Shown here: positions 56,422-64,000 of the stretch, piece after piece
Numbering within the stretch: position 1 is the stretch's first letter
Layout of the letters: each line of letters starts with the position of its first letter
Source of the DNA: Thermoanaerobacterium sp. RBIITD
Lineage (GTDB): Bacteria > Bacillota > Thermoanaerobacteria > Thermoanaerobacterales > Thermoanaerobacteraceae
Length of the DNA: 64,000 bases
Assembly: GCF_900205865.1 (NCBI RefSeq)
Contig: NZ_LT906662.1
Coordinates: forward strand, 868,001-932,000
Reading direction: 5' to 3'
Program-made: the position numbers and the translations under genes
The notes under the pieces: model-generated
The model's database searches: none
What the model was told of the DNA's origin: nothing
What the model saw: the letters and a program-made list of their open reading frames with translations, nothing else

Positions 56422-57486
56422 CTATTTTAATATCCGAATAATTGGGTGTGCGTATTTTATTACATTTATATTTGACCCATAGATGACATTTCTTATAATA
56501 GGCAAACCAAGCAGTCTTATAAATCTATCATAGTCCTTGTTTTGAAGTTTATCTATAAATGTTCTATAGTTTGTAAGGATCTCAACTTTTTTTACAATTT
56601 TTTTAACCATCTTCTCATAGTCCTTACCCATTGCAATCGACCTTGCTGCAAAGATGCCACTTTCTATTGCATGAAACGCTCCGAGTCCTAGAAGCGGGTC
56701 AATAAAACCTGCTGCATTTCCAACAAAGTATATATTATTTACCTTATGCTCTTTTGCGATGCCTGTATCGACATCCAGCTCAAATGTCTCAATAATTTCA
56801 TAATTTAGTCCTTCATTGTGTAAAAATAGATTCCATAAATCATCGAGTTCACCATGCTGTGCATATGTCGTTATAAGAGCAAGTGTTGCTCTATGTTGGT
56901 CGAATGGCATAAGATATCCATATCCAGACCTAGCATAGTCTGTATTAAACCACAATACAGCTGTATACGGGTCAAAATCGCCAAGTACCGTCGCACCTTT
57001 TACCCAAGTCGTTATAGTTGTTTTCCACTCAGAAAGCTGCTCGATAATACTGCTATTTCCTGTTGCTACAACTACAAAGTCATAATCATTTGCAAGCTCT
57101 CTATAGTCGGGATTTACATTATAATTTATCTTTGAAGTCACAGATCTAACTAATTGATTTTCTAATGAATTAACGTCCTGACTTCTTAAAATAAAATATC
57201 CGAGATTACCTCTTACTGTTGCTTGATATTTGGGAGAGTGCATTATAACAGTGCTCATCCTTCTCACAGGTTCTAATGAAATGCCGTACATGCACCTTAA
57301 ATAATTAAATGGGTCTTTAATCGGTCTATCTTCAATCTGAAAAAATGCCCCAATATTGTTTTGTATTGTCCCTGTCATGTTCTTCCTCTCAAATATAACA
57401 CAAGGTATACCAAGCCTTTCAAGCTCATGTGCACATGCAAGCCCGGCCAGTCCTGCTCCCATTATTGCCACCCTCATATGCTTCAT
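56422..57486 (-). CDS. FAD/NAD(P)-dependent oxidoreductase, paralogue 1
   Basis: About 354 residues. An N-terminal dinucleotide-binding fold (VAIMGAGLAGLACAHELERLG ending in Glu at VIFER) and a C-terminal FAD-binding block YFVGNAAGFIDPLLGLGAFHAIESG near residue 260 place it with geranylgeranyl-reductase/monooxygenase-like flavoproteins. The ATG at 57486 has AGGA-AAGGAA in front; the open frame reaches to 57564, overlapping the previous gene. It resembles the next protein along its whole length (for example RPIKDPFNYL versus RPIKDPLDYI), so the two are tandem duplicates. Substrate unknown. Confidence 0.75.
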   Translation of the reverse strand: MKHMRVAIMGAGLAGLACAHELERLGIPCVIFERKNMTGTIQNNIGAFFQIEDRPIKDPFNYLRCMYGISLEPVRRMSTVIMHSPKYQATVRGNLGYFILRSQDVNSLENQLVRSVTSKINYNVNPDYRELANDYDFVVVATGNSSIIEQLSEWKTTITTWVKGATVLGDFDPYTAVLWFNTDYARSGYGYLMPFDQHRATLALITTYAQHGELDDLWNLFLHNEGLNYEIIETFELDVDTGIAKEHKVNNIYFVGNAAGFIDPLLGLGAFHAIESGIFAARSIAMGKDYEKMVKKIVKKVEILTNYRTFIDKLQNKDYDRFIRLLGLPIIRNVIYGSNINVIKYAHPIIRILK

Positions 57487-57517
57487 TTCCTTTCCTGAAG
57501 AAATAGCACTTTTCGTT

Positions 57518-58612
57518 TTATTCCAATTTTTTGAATGGTTTATAGAATATTTCATTTGCTGCATATTTTGTAAAGATTGAAGAGTGTTTAATCACATTAA
57601 AATTCGTATCGTACACCAATTGTTTAATTAAAGGCGCCGACAGAATCTTTATCAATCTGTCATATTTATCATTGTCCATAGTATCAATGGCTTTTCTAAG
57701 CTCCAACATATTAATATTTTGATTAGACAACTGAAGCATCTCTTTCTCAAAATCACTGCCCGTTGCTATGCTTTTAGCAGCTAATGCCCCACTCATTATT
57801 GATGCAAACTGTCCGAATCCTAAAAAAGGCTCTATTGCTCCACCAGCATTGCCTATAAAATACAAATTTTCAAATCTATGTGGAAAACAATTGCCTGAAA
57901 TATGCTCATAATCGTATATATTTACAATATCCATATTAATTTTTTCTATTCTTAAAAAATTATTCCAATACTTTGCAACTTCCTCTCTTGTAACATAGGG
58001 CACTATTAGCACAAGTACTGCTCTTTTATCATCAAACGGTGCTAAATATACATATCCGCTTTTACAATAGGCAGTATTTAACCACATTATCAATGAAGTA
58101 GGATCAAATTTACCTATTACTTCAGCTATTTTTAGCCTTGTCTCAACGAAATTTTGCCAGCACCCAACTTCTTTTGGTATTTGCTGATTTCCGGTCGCAA
58201 TTAGAACATAGTCATACTCGCTTTTTAGCTTTTTATAATCTGCATGGACATTGAAATTTATATTTGTCTTTAATTTTTCATAAAGCTGATTTTCTGCAGA
58301 AGCGACATCCTGTCCTTTTATAACATAGTATCCAATTCTTCTGCTGTTTATTGTACGTGTTACAGTTGGTCCATGCATAACTACTTTATTAATTACGTTT
58401 AGTGGTACAATATTTATATCAAAATTGTTTTTTATATAATCTAACGGATCTTTTATGGGTCTATAGATAATATTTAAGAGCCCGGCGACGTGATTGAAGA
58501 CATCGCCAACTCTTGATTTTCTCTCAAATATATCAGGTTTTATGCCGTAAGCTTCAAGTCTAATTGCAGCTGTAAGACCAGATGAACCCGCACCTATTAT
58601 CGCAACTTTCAT
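57518..58612 (-). CDS. FAD/NAD(P)-dependent oxidoreductase, paralogue 2
   Basis: A 364-residue flavoprotein with VAIIGAGSSGLTAAIRLEAYG at the N-terminus, the YDYVLIATGNQQIP strand near residue 135 and LYFIGNAGGAIEPFLGFGQFASIMSG near 265. It matches its neighbour downstream along most of its length. Its ATG lies two bases past the stop of the helical protein gene and follows AAAGGGGT, so the three genes form an operon. A membrane-lipid or quinone-like substrate is conceivable from the family but not shown. Confidence 0.75.
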   Translation of the reverse strand: MKVAIIGAGSSGLTAAIRLEAYGIKPDIFERKSRVGDVFNHVAGLLNIIYRPIKDPLDYIKNNFDINIVPLNVINKVVMHGPTVTRTINSRRIGYYVIKGQDVASAENQLYEKLKTNINFNVHADYKKLKSEYDYVLIATGNQQIPKEVGCWQNFVETRLKIAEVIGKFDPTSLIMWLNTAYCKSGYVYLAPFDDKRAVLVLIVPYVTREEVAKYWNNFLRIEKINMDIVNIYDYEHISGNCFPHRFENLYFIGNAGGAIEPFLGFGQFASIMSGALAAKSIATGSDFEKEMLQLSNQNINMLELRKAIDTMDNDKYDRLIKILSAPLIKQLVYDTNFNVIKHSSIFTKYAANEIFYKPFKKLE

Positions 58613-58614
58613 GA

Positions 58615-59073
58615 TTAATACCCCTTTGGTTTCGTGTAGATTACACTATTTGGCTCTGTCGGCTTCGATTCTAAAGACTCAATATTTTGCTGTAGTATCG
58701 ATATAAACCTCATTTCCTCATCCCTCATCTCGGTAAAAATTTGTCTTATGTATGGGTTTGTTATTTTTATAAGATTCTCATTATAAAATGATTGCTGGTT
58801 AATAAGTTCCTTTACTAAATCCTGCAGTGCATCAAGTATGTCCTGCGACATATTCTTTTTTGTCAGCGAATCGATATGCGTCGTTTTTTGCGCTGTAACA
58901 ATTTTGTCAACATGATTTAATGCCATTATCTCTATCTGTTTTAATACAGCCTGAACCTGATTATCAGCTATATTTTTCCCATATTCCTTTGCTTTTTTAT
59001 GTATATTATTTTCCGACTGTTTTGCACTTATAAATGCGCTTAATATCATTTCTTGTGGTGTTATCTTTTGCAT
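58615..59073 (-). CDS. Helical protein of unknown function (ferritin-like / CotF-like appearance)
   Basis: A 152-residue, all-helical protein, with no signal peptide or membrane segment. The C-terminal part NPYIRQIFTEMRDEEMRFISILQQNIESLES resembles the last helices of ferritin-like and CotF-type spore-coat proteins, but I cannot confirm the metal ligands. It is the first gene of the operon with the two flavoproteins and begins after AAAGGTGATG. Family assignment is tentative. Confidence 0.6.
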   Translation of the reverse strand: MQKITPQEMILSAFISAKQSENNIHKKAKEYGKNIADNQVQAVLKQIEIMALNHVDKIVTAQKTTHIDSLTKKNMSQDILDALQDLVKELINQQSFYNENLIKITNPYIRQIFTEMRDEEMRFISILQQNIESLESKPTEPNSVIYTKPKGY

Positions 59074-59121
59074 TTTACATCACCTTTATATAAGTTTTCC
59101 ACTTTGCAATTTTATATTCAT

Positions 59122-59171
59122 AAAAAAAGAAGCGGTCTTCCTCATCACATGAAGATTAAACCGTTTCTTTT
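59122..59171 (-). terminator. Terminator after ldh
   Basis: AAAAGAAGCGGTCTTC pairs imperfectly with GAAGATTAAACCGTTTCTTTT; on the minus strand the stem is followed by seven T. It lies 17 bases past the ldh stop. Confidence 0.78.
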
Positions 59172-59187
59172 ACATAACAAAGAGTTG

Positions 59188-60123
59188 TCATATATCAAGC
59201 TGTTTTATTACATCTGCCATGACATTTGCAGAATGTCTAAATTTTTCAACTTCCTCATCAGCCAACGGCAGATCAAGTATCCTCGCAACGCCATTTTTAC
59301 CAACGATTGATGGTAAGCTTAAGGATACATCTTTAACATCATATTGGCCATTTAAAGGTGATGAAACTGTCAATATCGAATTTTCATCCCTTAAGATAGC
59401 TTCTACTATCCTTCTTACCGCAAGTGCTACTGCATAATATGTAGCGCCTTTCTTTTCAATTATTCTATATGCGGAATTAACCACATCATCGACAATTTCT
59501 TCTCTGAAATTGGACTCGCAAGCCTTACCACATAGATTGCAATATTCATCAATAGGTGTACCAGCTATATTTGTAATGCTCCATGCAGCAAATTCTGTAT
59601 CACCATGTTCACCTATTATCCTTCCGTGTATATTCCTCGGATCTATGTTGCAATGTTTGCTTAAAAGATACCTAAACCTCGAACTATCAAGTACTGTCCC
59701 TGATCCAAATACTCTTCCCCATGGAAGCTTTGCTATCTTATATGTTACATATGTTAGAATATCAACTGGATTTGAGACAATTAAGTATATAGCTTTATCG
59801 TTGTATTTCAAAAGTTCTGGTATCATGCTTTTGAAAATAGATGTATTCTTTTTGACAAGGTCAAGTCTCGTTTCGCCGGGTTTTTGATTAGCTCCGGCAG
59901 TTACAACTATTACGTCAGCACCTTCGACATCCTTGTAATCACCTGCATATACATTTACAGGTTTTATCAATGGTACACCATGACTTATATCCCATGCATC
60001 GCCTATAGCCTTATCTTTATTAAGGTCAACTAAAACAATATCTGTCACTGTTCCGCTTAATGCCAGTGTAAATGCAGATGTAGCACCAACAAAACCAGAA
60101 CCGATAATAGCAATTTTACTCAT
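59188..60123 (-). CDS. ldh: L-lactate dehydrogenase
   Basis: A 311-residue NAD-dependent enzyme that reduces pyruvate to L-lactate, ending glycolysis in fermenting cells. Rossmann motif IIGSGFVGAT at residues 6-15, Asp33 in LVDLN for NAD specificity, Arg86 in GETRLDL (substrate loop; Gln80 rather than Arg in the position that marks malate dehydrogenase), Arg149 and the proton-relay His173 in GEHGDTE. The ATG follows AAGGAGG. A TATAAT lies about 40 bases upstream on the minus strand. Members of this group are usually activated by fructose-1,6-bisphosphate. Confidence 0.96.
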   Translation of the reverse strand: MSKIAIIGSGFVGATSAFTLALSGTVTDIVLVDLNKDKAIGDAWDISHGVPLIKPVNVYAGDYKDVEGADVIVVTAGANQKPGETRLDLVKKNTSIFKSMIPELLKYNDKAIYLIVSNPVDILTYVTYKIAKLPWGRVFGSGTVLDSSRFRYLLSKHCNIDPRNIHGRIIGEHGDTEFAAWSITNIAGTPIDEYCNLCGKACESNFREEIVDDVVNSAYRIIEKKGATYYAVALAVRRIVEAILRDENSILTVSSPLNGQYDVKDVSLSLPSIVGKNGVARILDLPLADEEVEKFRHSANVMADVIKQLDI

Positions 60124-60538
60124 AGTAATTCCTCCTTATTGATAAATAGTTTTACTAGATAATAATATTATAACATATCATTCTTTTAAAGTTTAACTGC
60201 ATTTTCTCCCTGTCAATATAAAAATTTTTAACAACAACTTATTTTAGTAATATTAACCTAAACATTCAATGTTATTTTAACCTTATAATTTTAATATATG
60301 TTATATGAGCGATATTGATGAAATAAAAAAATTAATGGATAGATTGTCAAGTAAACAGCAACCATAAGGACTTAAATTAAAATTTTTAATGAAAAGGAAT
60401 TCGTTACTAATTTGTAATACAATATTAATATTTTTTTAATAAATTTTATTTTTGAACATGCTATATTATATATAACAGATGAAAATAAATAAGCCTGATA
60501 TAGATATTAACATTTACCCTTGGAGAGGATGAAAAGAT
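60124..60538. other. Divergent intergenic region between ldh and the DUF881 gene
   Basis: It holds the ldh promoter (TATAAT-like box about 40 bases before the ldh start, minus strand). A 20-codon frame at 60305-60367 (MSDIDEIKKLMDRLSSKQQP) has no ribosome binding site and may be a fragment. Nothing else was recognised. Confidence 0.35.
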
Positions 60539-61273
60539 ATGAAGGGAAAAGTTTTTCAGGTTGTTTCTTTGGTTTTGGTCTTCTTAGTTATGGGCTTTAT
60601 GATATCTATGCAATTTAAAACAATACAGGGTGATAGCAAGATTGCTGCTGCATCACCGAAAGATAATAGCGCAAAAGTAGATGAACTTACAAATGAACTA
60701 AAAAATATCACAAACGAAAAAAATTCACTACAAGCTCAAGTAGCAGAATTAAATCAGAAATTAAATACATTAAATAATTCTTCTTCAAAATACGGCGCTA
60801 CAATAAATGCTTTAACACAGGATGTAGATAAGTATAAAGAGCTTGCAGGTCTCACAAAAATGATAGGTCCCGGTGTCATTGTCACTGTTAATGATAGCGA
60901 CATACAGCCAAAAGATGGAGAAGATCCAAATATGTTCCTTGTTCATGACGAAGACCTATTAAAAGTCGTAAATGAATTAAGGGCAGGCGGTGCTGAGGCT
61001 ATTTCTATAAACGAACAAAGGCTTATAGCAACATCTGAAATAAGATGTGTTGGCCCGGCAATAAACATAAATTCTACAAGATATACACCACCATATGTCA
61101 TAAAAGCTATTGGTAACCCAGATACATTACAAGCATCATTAAATCTTAAAGGTGGTATTGTAGAAACACTCAGATACTACGGTATAAAAGTTGATATACA
61201 AACATCAAATAATATTGTAGTTCCCGCATATGCAGATCCAATTAATCTAAAATATGCAAAAGCAACAAAATAA
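60539..61273 (+). CDS. DUF881 family protein
   Basis: A 244-residue protein with an N-terminal membrane anchor (residues 5-25), a coiled coil near 40-85 (LTNELKNITNEKNSLQAQVAELNQKL) and the DUF881 globular domain beginning LAGLTKMIGPGVIVTVNDS and containing ELRAGGAEAISINEQRLIATSEIRCVGPAI. Homologues (YlxW/YlxX type) sit in sporulation and division gene clusters of Firmicutes; here it is alone. The ATG follows GGAGAGGATG. Confidence 0.87.
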   Translation: MKGKVFQVVSLVLVFLVMGFMISMQFKTIQGDSKIAAASPKDNSAKVDELTNELKNITNEKNSLQAQVAELNQKLNTLNNSSSKYGATINALTQDVDKYKELAGLTKMIGPGVIVTVNDSDIQPKDGEDPNMFLVHDEDLLKVVNELRAGGAEAISINEQRLIATSEIRCVGPAININSTRYTPPYVIKAIGNPDTLQASLNLKGGIVETLRYYGIKVDIQTSNNIVVPAYADPINLKYAKATK

Positions 61274-61297
61274 AATTGCCTCTTACCTTAATACAAT

Positions 61298-61333
61298 AAA
61301 AAGCAGGTTCAGTCCTCGCTGAACCTGCTTTTT
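61298..61333. terminator. Bidirectional terminator between convergent genes
   Basis: AAAAAGCAGGTTCAG pairs perfectly with CTGAACCTGCTTTTT around a 6-base loop; T-tracts serve both the DUF881 gene and the minus-strand gene, whose stop lies inside the stem. Confidence 0.88.
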
Positions 61334-62421
61334 ATCTTATTTATCAATTTGTTTTGAGCTATGATGTAATATAAATAAAATTTTCCAGCAACAGATGGGT
61401 ATGACGCAACTAAACGCATGTTTCTTTTCTTTAGCTTCGTCCAATTCGCTTTATAACTCTCATCGCCACGCAAAAAATCGTAAATTTCATCGCCAACCTC
61501 TATAGAGCGCTTAATAGACAGCCCCAATGTAACAGATCCAACGCTTAACCTGCTGTAGTCAAGGTCATAACCGCTTATATAATAATACCTTCTTCCCCCT
61601 ATATGATAGCTTAAAAGGCTTGATACAATCTTATCCTTATCTTTTAATTCAAATAAGCTTAATATTCCACGCTCAAGCATATCAAATGCAACATCTTTAT
61701 GAAAACTTCTCAGCCGCTTCGAATAAAATGCCCCAGGCATGTGCCTCTTTCTCCATCTTTTCTGATGTAATTCAATAAGCCTATCCATTGAATTATCAAT
61801 ATCATTTTCATCTGAAACACATAAAAAGTTTGCATCACATTGTTTGAAAAATCTTTTAATCTCATATTTTATGTTTCGCCTAAATTTACCGTCAAGTGAT
61901 GCTAAGTACTCATCCCATGTGTCTGGGAGCTCAATATATGGGCAAACATCCTGCACATCATAGTCATAATATAGATTACTGCCTATAATATACGGATATA
62001 TGTTGCTATCTTCTGGGATATGTTCAAGGTCAAGTACTGTAAATTGATTTATCTTTAGCTCGAGATATTTTATAAGGGACTGATAAAATATCTCCTCACA
62101 TCCATATCTAACTATAAAGTCAAGGTAATCGCTGTTATTTGAACCTATGAATTTTATCCTTCTTATAGGTAGTCCCATTTCACCAAATGTAATCATAAAT
62201 GGTGCTATGCCTATCGGCCTGTAGTCATCCATTATAAGTAATACCCAAAGCTTTTTCCCGTAACCAAAATATTTCCACCAATTTATGACCCATTCAAATG
62301 TATTAAAAGGATACATTTTTGAGTTTTCCTCAAGCTCATGCCAAATATCCTCTATACTAAGTAACGCCCTCACATTTGTAATAATCTTTATCTCTATGTC
62401 AAGTATTTTTCTTTCATCCAT
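61309..62421 (-). CDS. GNAT-superfamily acyltransferase-like protein (Acetyltransf_6 / CelD-like)
   Basis: About 370 residues. The region from residue 30 to 330 has the pattern of the BcsL/CelD-type GNAT family: NTFEWVINWWKYFG near 38, IELPDTWDEYLASLDGKFRRNIKYEIKRF near 165 and YYYISGYDLDYSRLSVGSVTLGLSIKRSIEVGDEIYDFLRGDESYKANWT near 280. The start ATG at 62421 follows GGAGG by eight bases; the longer open frame lacks a site. It overlaps the end of the DedA gene by 28 bases. Members transfer acyl groups to polysaccharides, lipids or peptides; the acceptor is unknown here. Confidence 0.72.
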   Translation of the reverse strand: MDERKILDIEIKIITNVRALLSIEDIWHELEENSKMYPFNTFEWVINWWKYFGYGKKLWVLLIMDDYRPIGIAPFMITFGEMGLPIRRIKFIGSNNSDYLDFIVRYGCEEIFYQSLIKYLELKINQFTVLDLEHIPEDSNIYPYIIGSNLYYDYDVQDVCPYIELPDTWDEYLASLDGKFRRNIKYEIKRFFKQCDANFLCVSDENDIDNSMDRLIELHQKRWRKRHMPGAFYSKRLRSFHKDVAFDMLERGILSLFELKDKDKIVSSLLSYHIGGRRYYYISGYDLDYSRLSVGSVTLGLSIKRSIEVGDEIYDFLRGDESYKANWTKLKKRNMRLVASYPSVAGKFYLYYIIAQNKLINKIKSRFSED

Positions 62422-63014
62422 AAGAACAACCTCCAGACGATATACATAAATATGATAAATCCACCCAACATTGCAAAATACCACCACCATGGATATTCTT
62501 TTCCTATTATATTTATTTTTAAGAGCTGCAATGAGGCAAGATATGAAACATATGTCCAAAACGCTGACCACAAAAGGTCCCCCATAGCCGAATAGACAAA
62601 AAATGACTTAAAATCCATGTGTGTAATGCCAGAAGCCCATATCGCCGGTGTTCTAGGTAGCCCAATAAGGCGGCTTATGAGATTCGTCATGCCTCCATAT
62701 TTTGAAAACCACTTGTCCATACCTTCCAAGTCTTTTGCTGTTATCTTTAAAATATGTCCGTATTTTTCTATAAATGGCCTGCCGCTTTTTGCCCCTATTA
62801 TATAAGCTATTGTATTGCCTACAACATTTCCAAATGCTGCTATAAGTACAACAGATATAAAATTCATCTGTCCCTTTGATATGAGATATCCTGCCGCAAA
62901 AAACAGTATTTCAACTGGGCCTGGCATGCCTGTACCTTCTATTATCAATGCTACAAAAAGAGCCAAATATCCATAATCAATTATCACTCTAAATAATATA
63001 TTTGTATTATCCAT
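62394..63014 (-). CDS. DedA family membrane protein
   Basis: About 206 residues with five or six membrane segments. It has the DedA pattern EGTGMPGPVEILFFAAGYL near 25, FGNVVGNTIAYIIGAKSGRPFIEKYG near 60 and RLIGLPRTPAIWASGITHM near 115, as in SNARE-associated (VTT-domain) proteins, which act as lipid scramblases or transporters. The frame is open to 63098; the ATG at 63014, preceded by GGATGG, gives the usual short N-terminus. Coupled by overlap to the acyltransferase gene. Confidence 0.85.
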   Translation of the reverse strand: MDNTNILFRVIIDYGYLALFVALIIEGTGMPGPVEILFFAAGYLISKGQMNFISVVLIAAFGNVVGNTIAYIIGAKSGRPFIEKYGHILKITAKDLEGMDKWFSKYGGMTNLISRLIGLPRTPAIWASGITHMDFKSFFVYSAMGDLLWSAFWTYVSYLASLQLLKINIIGKEYPWWWYFAMLGGFIIFMYIVWRLFLWMKEKYLT

Positions 63015-63137
63015 ATATACCATCCATATTTCTATTCTATTTATAGTATACAGCTTTATAAAGAAATTTAAAAGTAAAAACAAAAATTTAAGTGTCAATT
63101 GGACTGGGTTATTGACAGCAATATTTAAAAATGTAAA

Positions 63138-63163
63138 TAAGGGCTTGATAAATCAAGCCCTTA
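63138..63163 (-). terminator. Terminator after the glycosyltransferase gene
   Basis: TAAGGGCTTGAT pairs with ATCAAGCCCTTA around AA; the T-tail on the minus strand is weak (TTTACATTTTT). Confidence 0.6.
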
Positions 63164-63186
63164 CATAATTCAAACCTTGCAAAATG

Positions 63187-64000
63187 TTAAATTCTATATT
63201 TGTCAACGACATCTTGATACATATCATAAGTCTTCTTTGCTATTGACTCCCAGCTAAACATCTCTTCAACGCGCTTTCTTCCATTTTCACCAAACATCAA
63301 AGTTAAATCCTTATTATTGAGAAGCGTATTTATGTGATTAGCTAATTCTAAAGAATTACCCGGTTCAACTAAAAAGCCAGTCTCACCATCGACAACTACT
63401 TCTTTTATACCACCTGTAGCACTTGCCACGACCGGTGTCTTACATGCCATTGCCTCGAGATTTATGATACCGAATGGTTCATAAACAGACGGGCATACAA
63501 AAACTTCTGCATTGCTGTATAGTTCTATAATTTCTTCCTTTGTTACCATCTTATTAATCCAAATAATATTTGGATAAAGTTTTACCTTCTCTTCCATCTC
63601 TAGCTTTATCTCTTCTGTATCTGGTGATGATGCACATAAAACAACTTTGACATCTTTAGGAAGATATTTTACTGCATCAATGAGATGTATTATGCCCTTT
63701 TGCCTCGAAATTCTTCCAACAAAGAGAATGTATCTATCATCAATACCGTATTTTGCTCTAGCTATATTCTTATCTGTTTTCTGATACTGGTTTAAATCTA
63801 TGCCATTATAAATAACTTCAATCTTTTCTTCCGGTACATTATAGCATTTCATTATGTCATCCTTTGAACCATTTGAAACCGCTATAATCTTATCTGCCGC
63901 TTCGATCCCCGTCTTCTCCATCCACGAACTTAAATGATACCCATTTCCAAGCTGCTCTTCTTTCCAAGGGCGCAACGGCTCGAGGCTGTGAATTGTTACC
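63187..64000 (-). CDS. GT4 glycosyltransferase, Corynebacterium-type glycogen synthase / maltose-1-phosphate synthase (5' part outside window)
   Basis: The frame is open to the right edge, giving about 270 C-terminal residues. TIHSLEPLRPWKEEQLGNGYHLSSWMEKTGIEAADKIIAVSNGSKDDI at the visible start is the hallmark of the Corynebacterium-type GlgA/GlgM family, and YILFVGRISRQKG and PSVYEPFGIINLEAMACKTPVVASATGGIKEVV are the GT4 nucleotide-sugar site. It is distinct from the GT5 GlgA in the glg operon. Whether it uses ADP-glucose with glycogen or glucose-1-phosphate as acceptor cannot be told. Confidence 0.85.
   Translation of the reverse strand, partial: VTIHSLEPLRPWKEEQLGNGYHLSSWMEKTGIEAADKIIAVSNGSKDDIMKCYNVPEEKIEVIYNGIDLNQYQKTDKNIARAKYGIDDRYILFVGRISRQKGIIHLIDAVKYLPKDVKVVLCASSPDTEEIKLEMEEKVKLYPNIIWINKMVTKEEIIELYSNAEVFVCPSVYEPFGIINLEAMACKTPVVASATGGIKEVVVDGETGFLVEPGNSLELANHINTLLNNKDLTLMFGENGRKRVEEMFSWESIAKKTYDMYQDVVDKYRI

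Noticed and set aside
60305-60367. 20-codon frame MSDIDEIKKLMDRLSSKQQP upstream of the DUF881 gene
   Set aside because: No ribosome binding site, no recognisable family and not linked to the next gene; kept only as a remark in the intergenic entry.
61309-62571. Longer reading of the acyltransferase-like protein from 62571
   Set aside because: The extra 50 codons lie inside the DedA gene and have no ribosome binding site; the start at 62421 follows GGAGG.
1-64000. CRISPR array, prophage, toxin-antitoxin, restriction or other classical defence system
   Set aside because: No regularly spaced repeats and no phage structural, Cas, nuclease-methylase or toxin-antitoxin gene pairs were found; accessory DNA here is limited to IS elements, an intron fragment and relics.

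Overview
The window looks like a chromosomal segment of a low-GC, spore-forming, fermentative Firmicute, most likely a Thermoanaerobacterium or close relative. The evidence is the AT-rich composition, strong AGGAGG-type ribosome binding sites, two T-box leaders, a tandem glycine riboswitch, a Tlp spore protein, a two-subunit glycine decarboxylase, a GlgC/GlgD pair and an L-lactate dehydrogenase of the type known from that genus. The genus call rests on remembered family sequences and was not searched. No rRNA, tRNA or CRISPR array was seen.

Left part (1-16.4 kb): a truncated peptide-binding lipoprotein, a phosphate transporter with its PhoU-like partner, a sugar epimerase, spore protein Tlp, an AzlCD amino-acid exporter, and leuS behind a leucine T-box (specifier CUC). 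From about 8.3 to 13 kb lies a decayed accessory zone. It holds IS3 relics, an arsenate reductase-like gene, a fragment resembling the 5' end of a group IIC intron placed directly after a 21-bp hairpin, a molybdate operon with intact modA and modB but broken modC, and relics of a GH13 amylase and of TnpB. A FetAB-like ABC pair follows, with a perfect 34-bp palindrome on its promoter, then an ECF S component and a membrane M28 peptidase.

Middle (16.4-38.5 kb): a beta-propeller-like lipoprotein, a class A penicillin-binding protein, an aminotransferase, lipoate ligase divergent from the riboswitch-controlled gcvT-gcvH-gcvPA-gcvPB operon, and the glycogen operon glgB-glgC-glgD-glgA-glgP. These are followed by relics of a sugar ABC transporter and by trpP under a tryptophan T-box (specifier UGG).

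Right part (39-64 kb): a very large DUF5107/TPR protein divergent from an AraC regulator, a second sugar epimerase, and an AraF/AraG/AraH-like sugar ABC transporter with a YesM/YesN-type two-component system. Next come a PhoH-family protein, a LysM protein and a complete-looking IS110 element whose leader folds like a bridge RNA, then a PPC-domain protein. The end holds an operon of one helical protein and two paralogous flavoproteins, lactate dehydrogenase, a DUF881 protein, a GNAT-like protein, a DedA protein, and a second, Corynebacterium-type glycogen synthase running off the right edge.

The physiological theme is carbohydrate uptake, glycogen storage and fermentation to lactate, with amino-acid supply controlled by RNA leaders. 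The novelty is concentrated in the IS110 leader, the intron fragment and the decayed islands.
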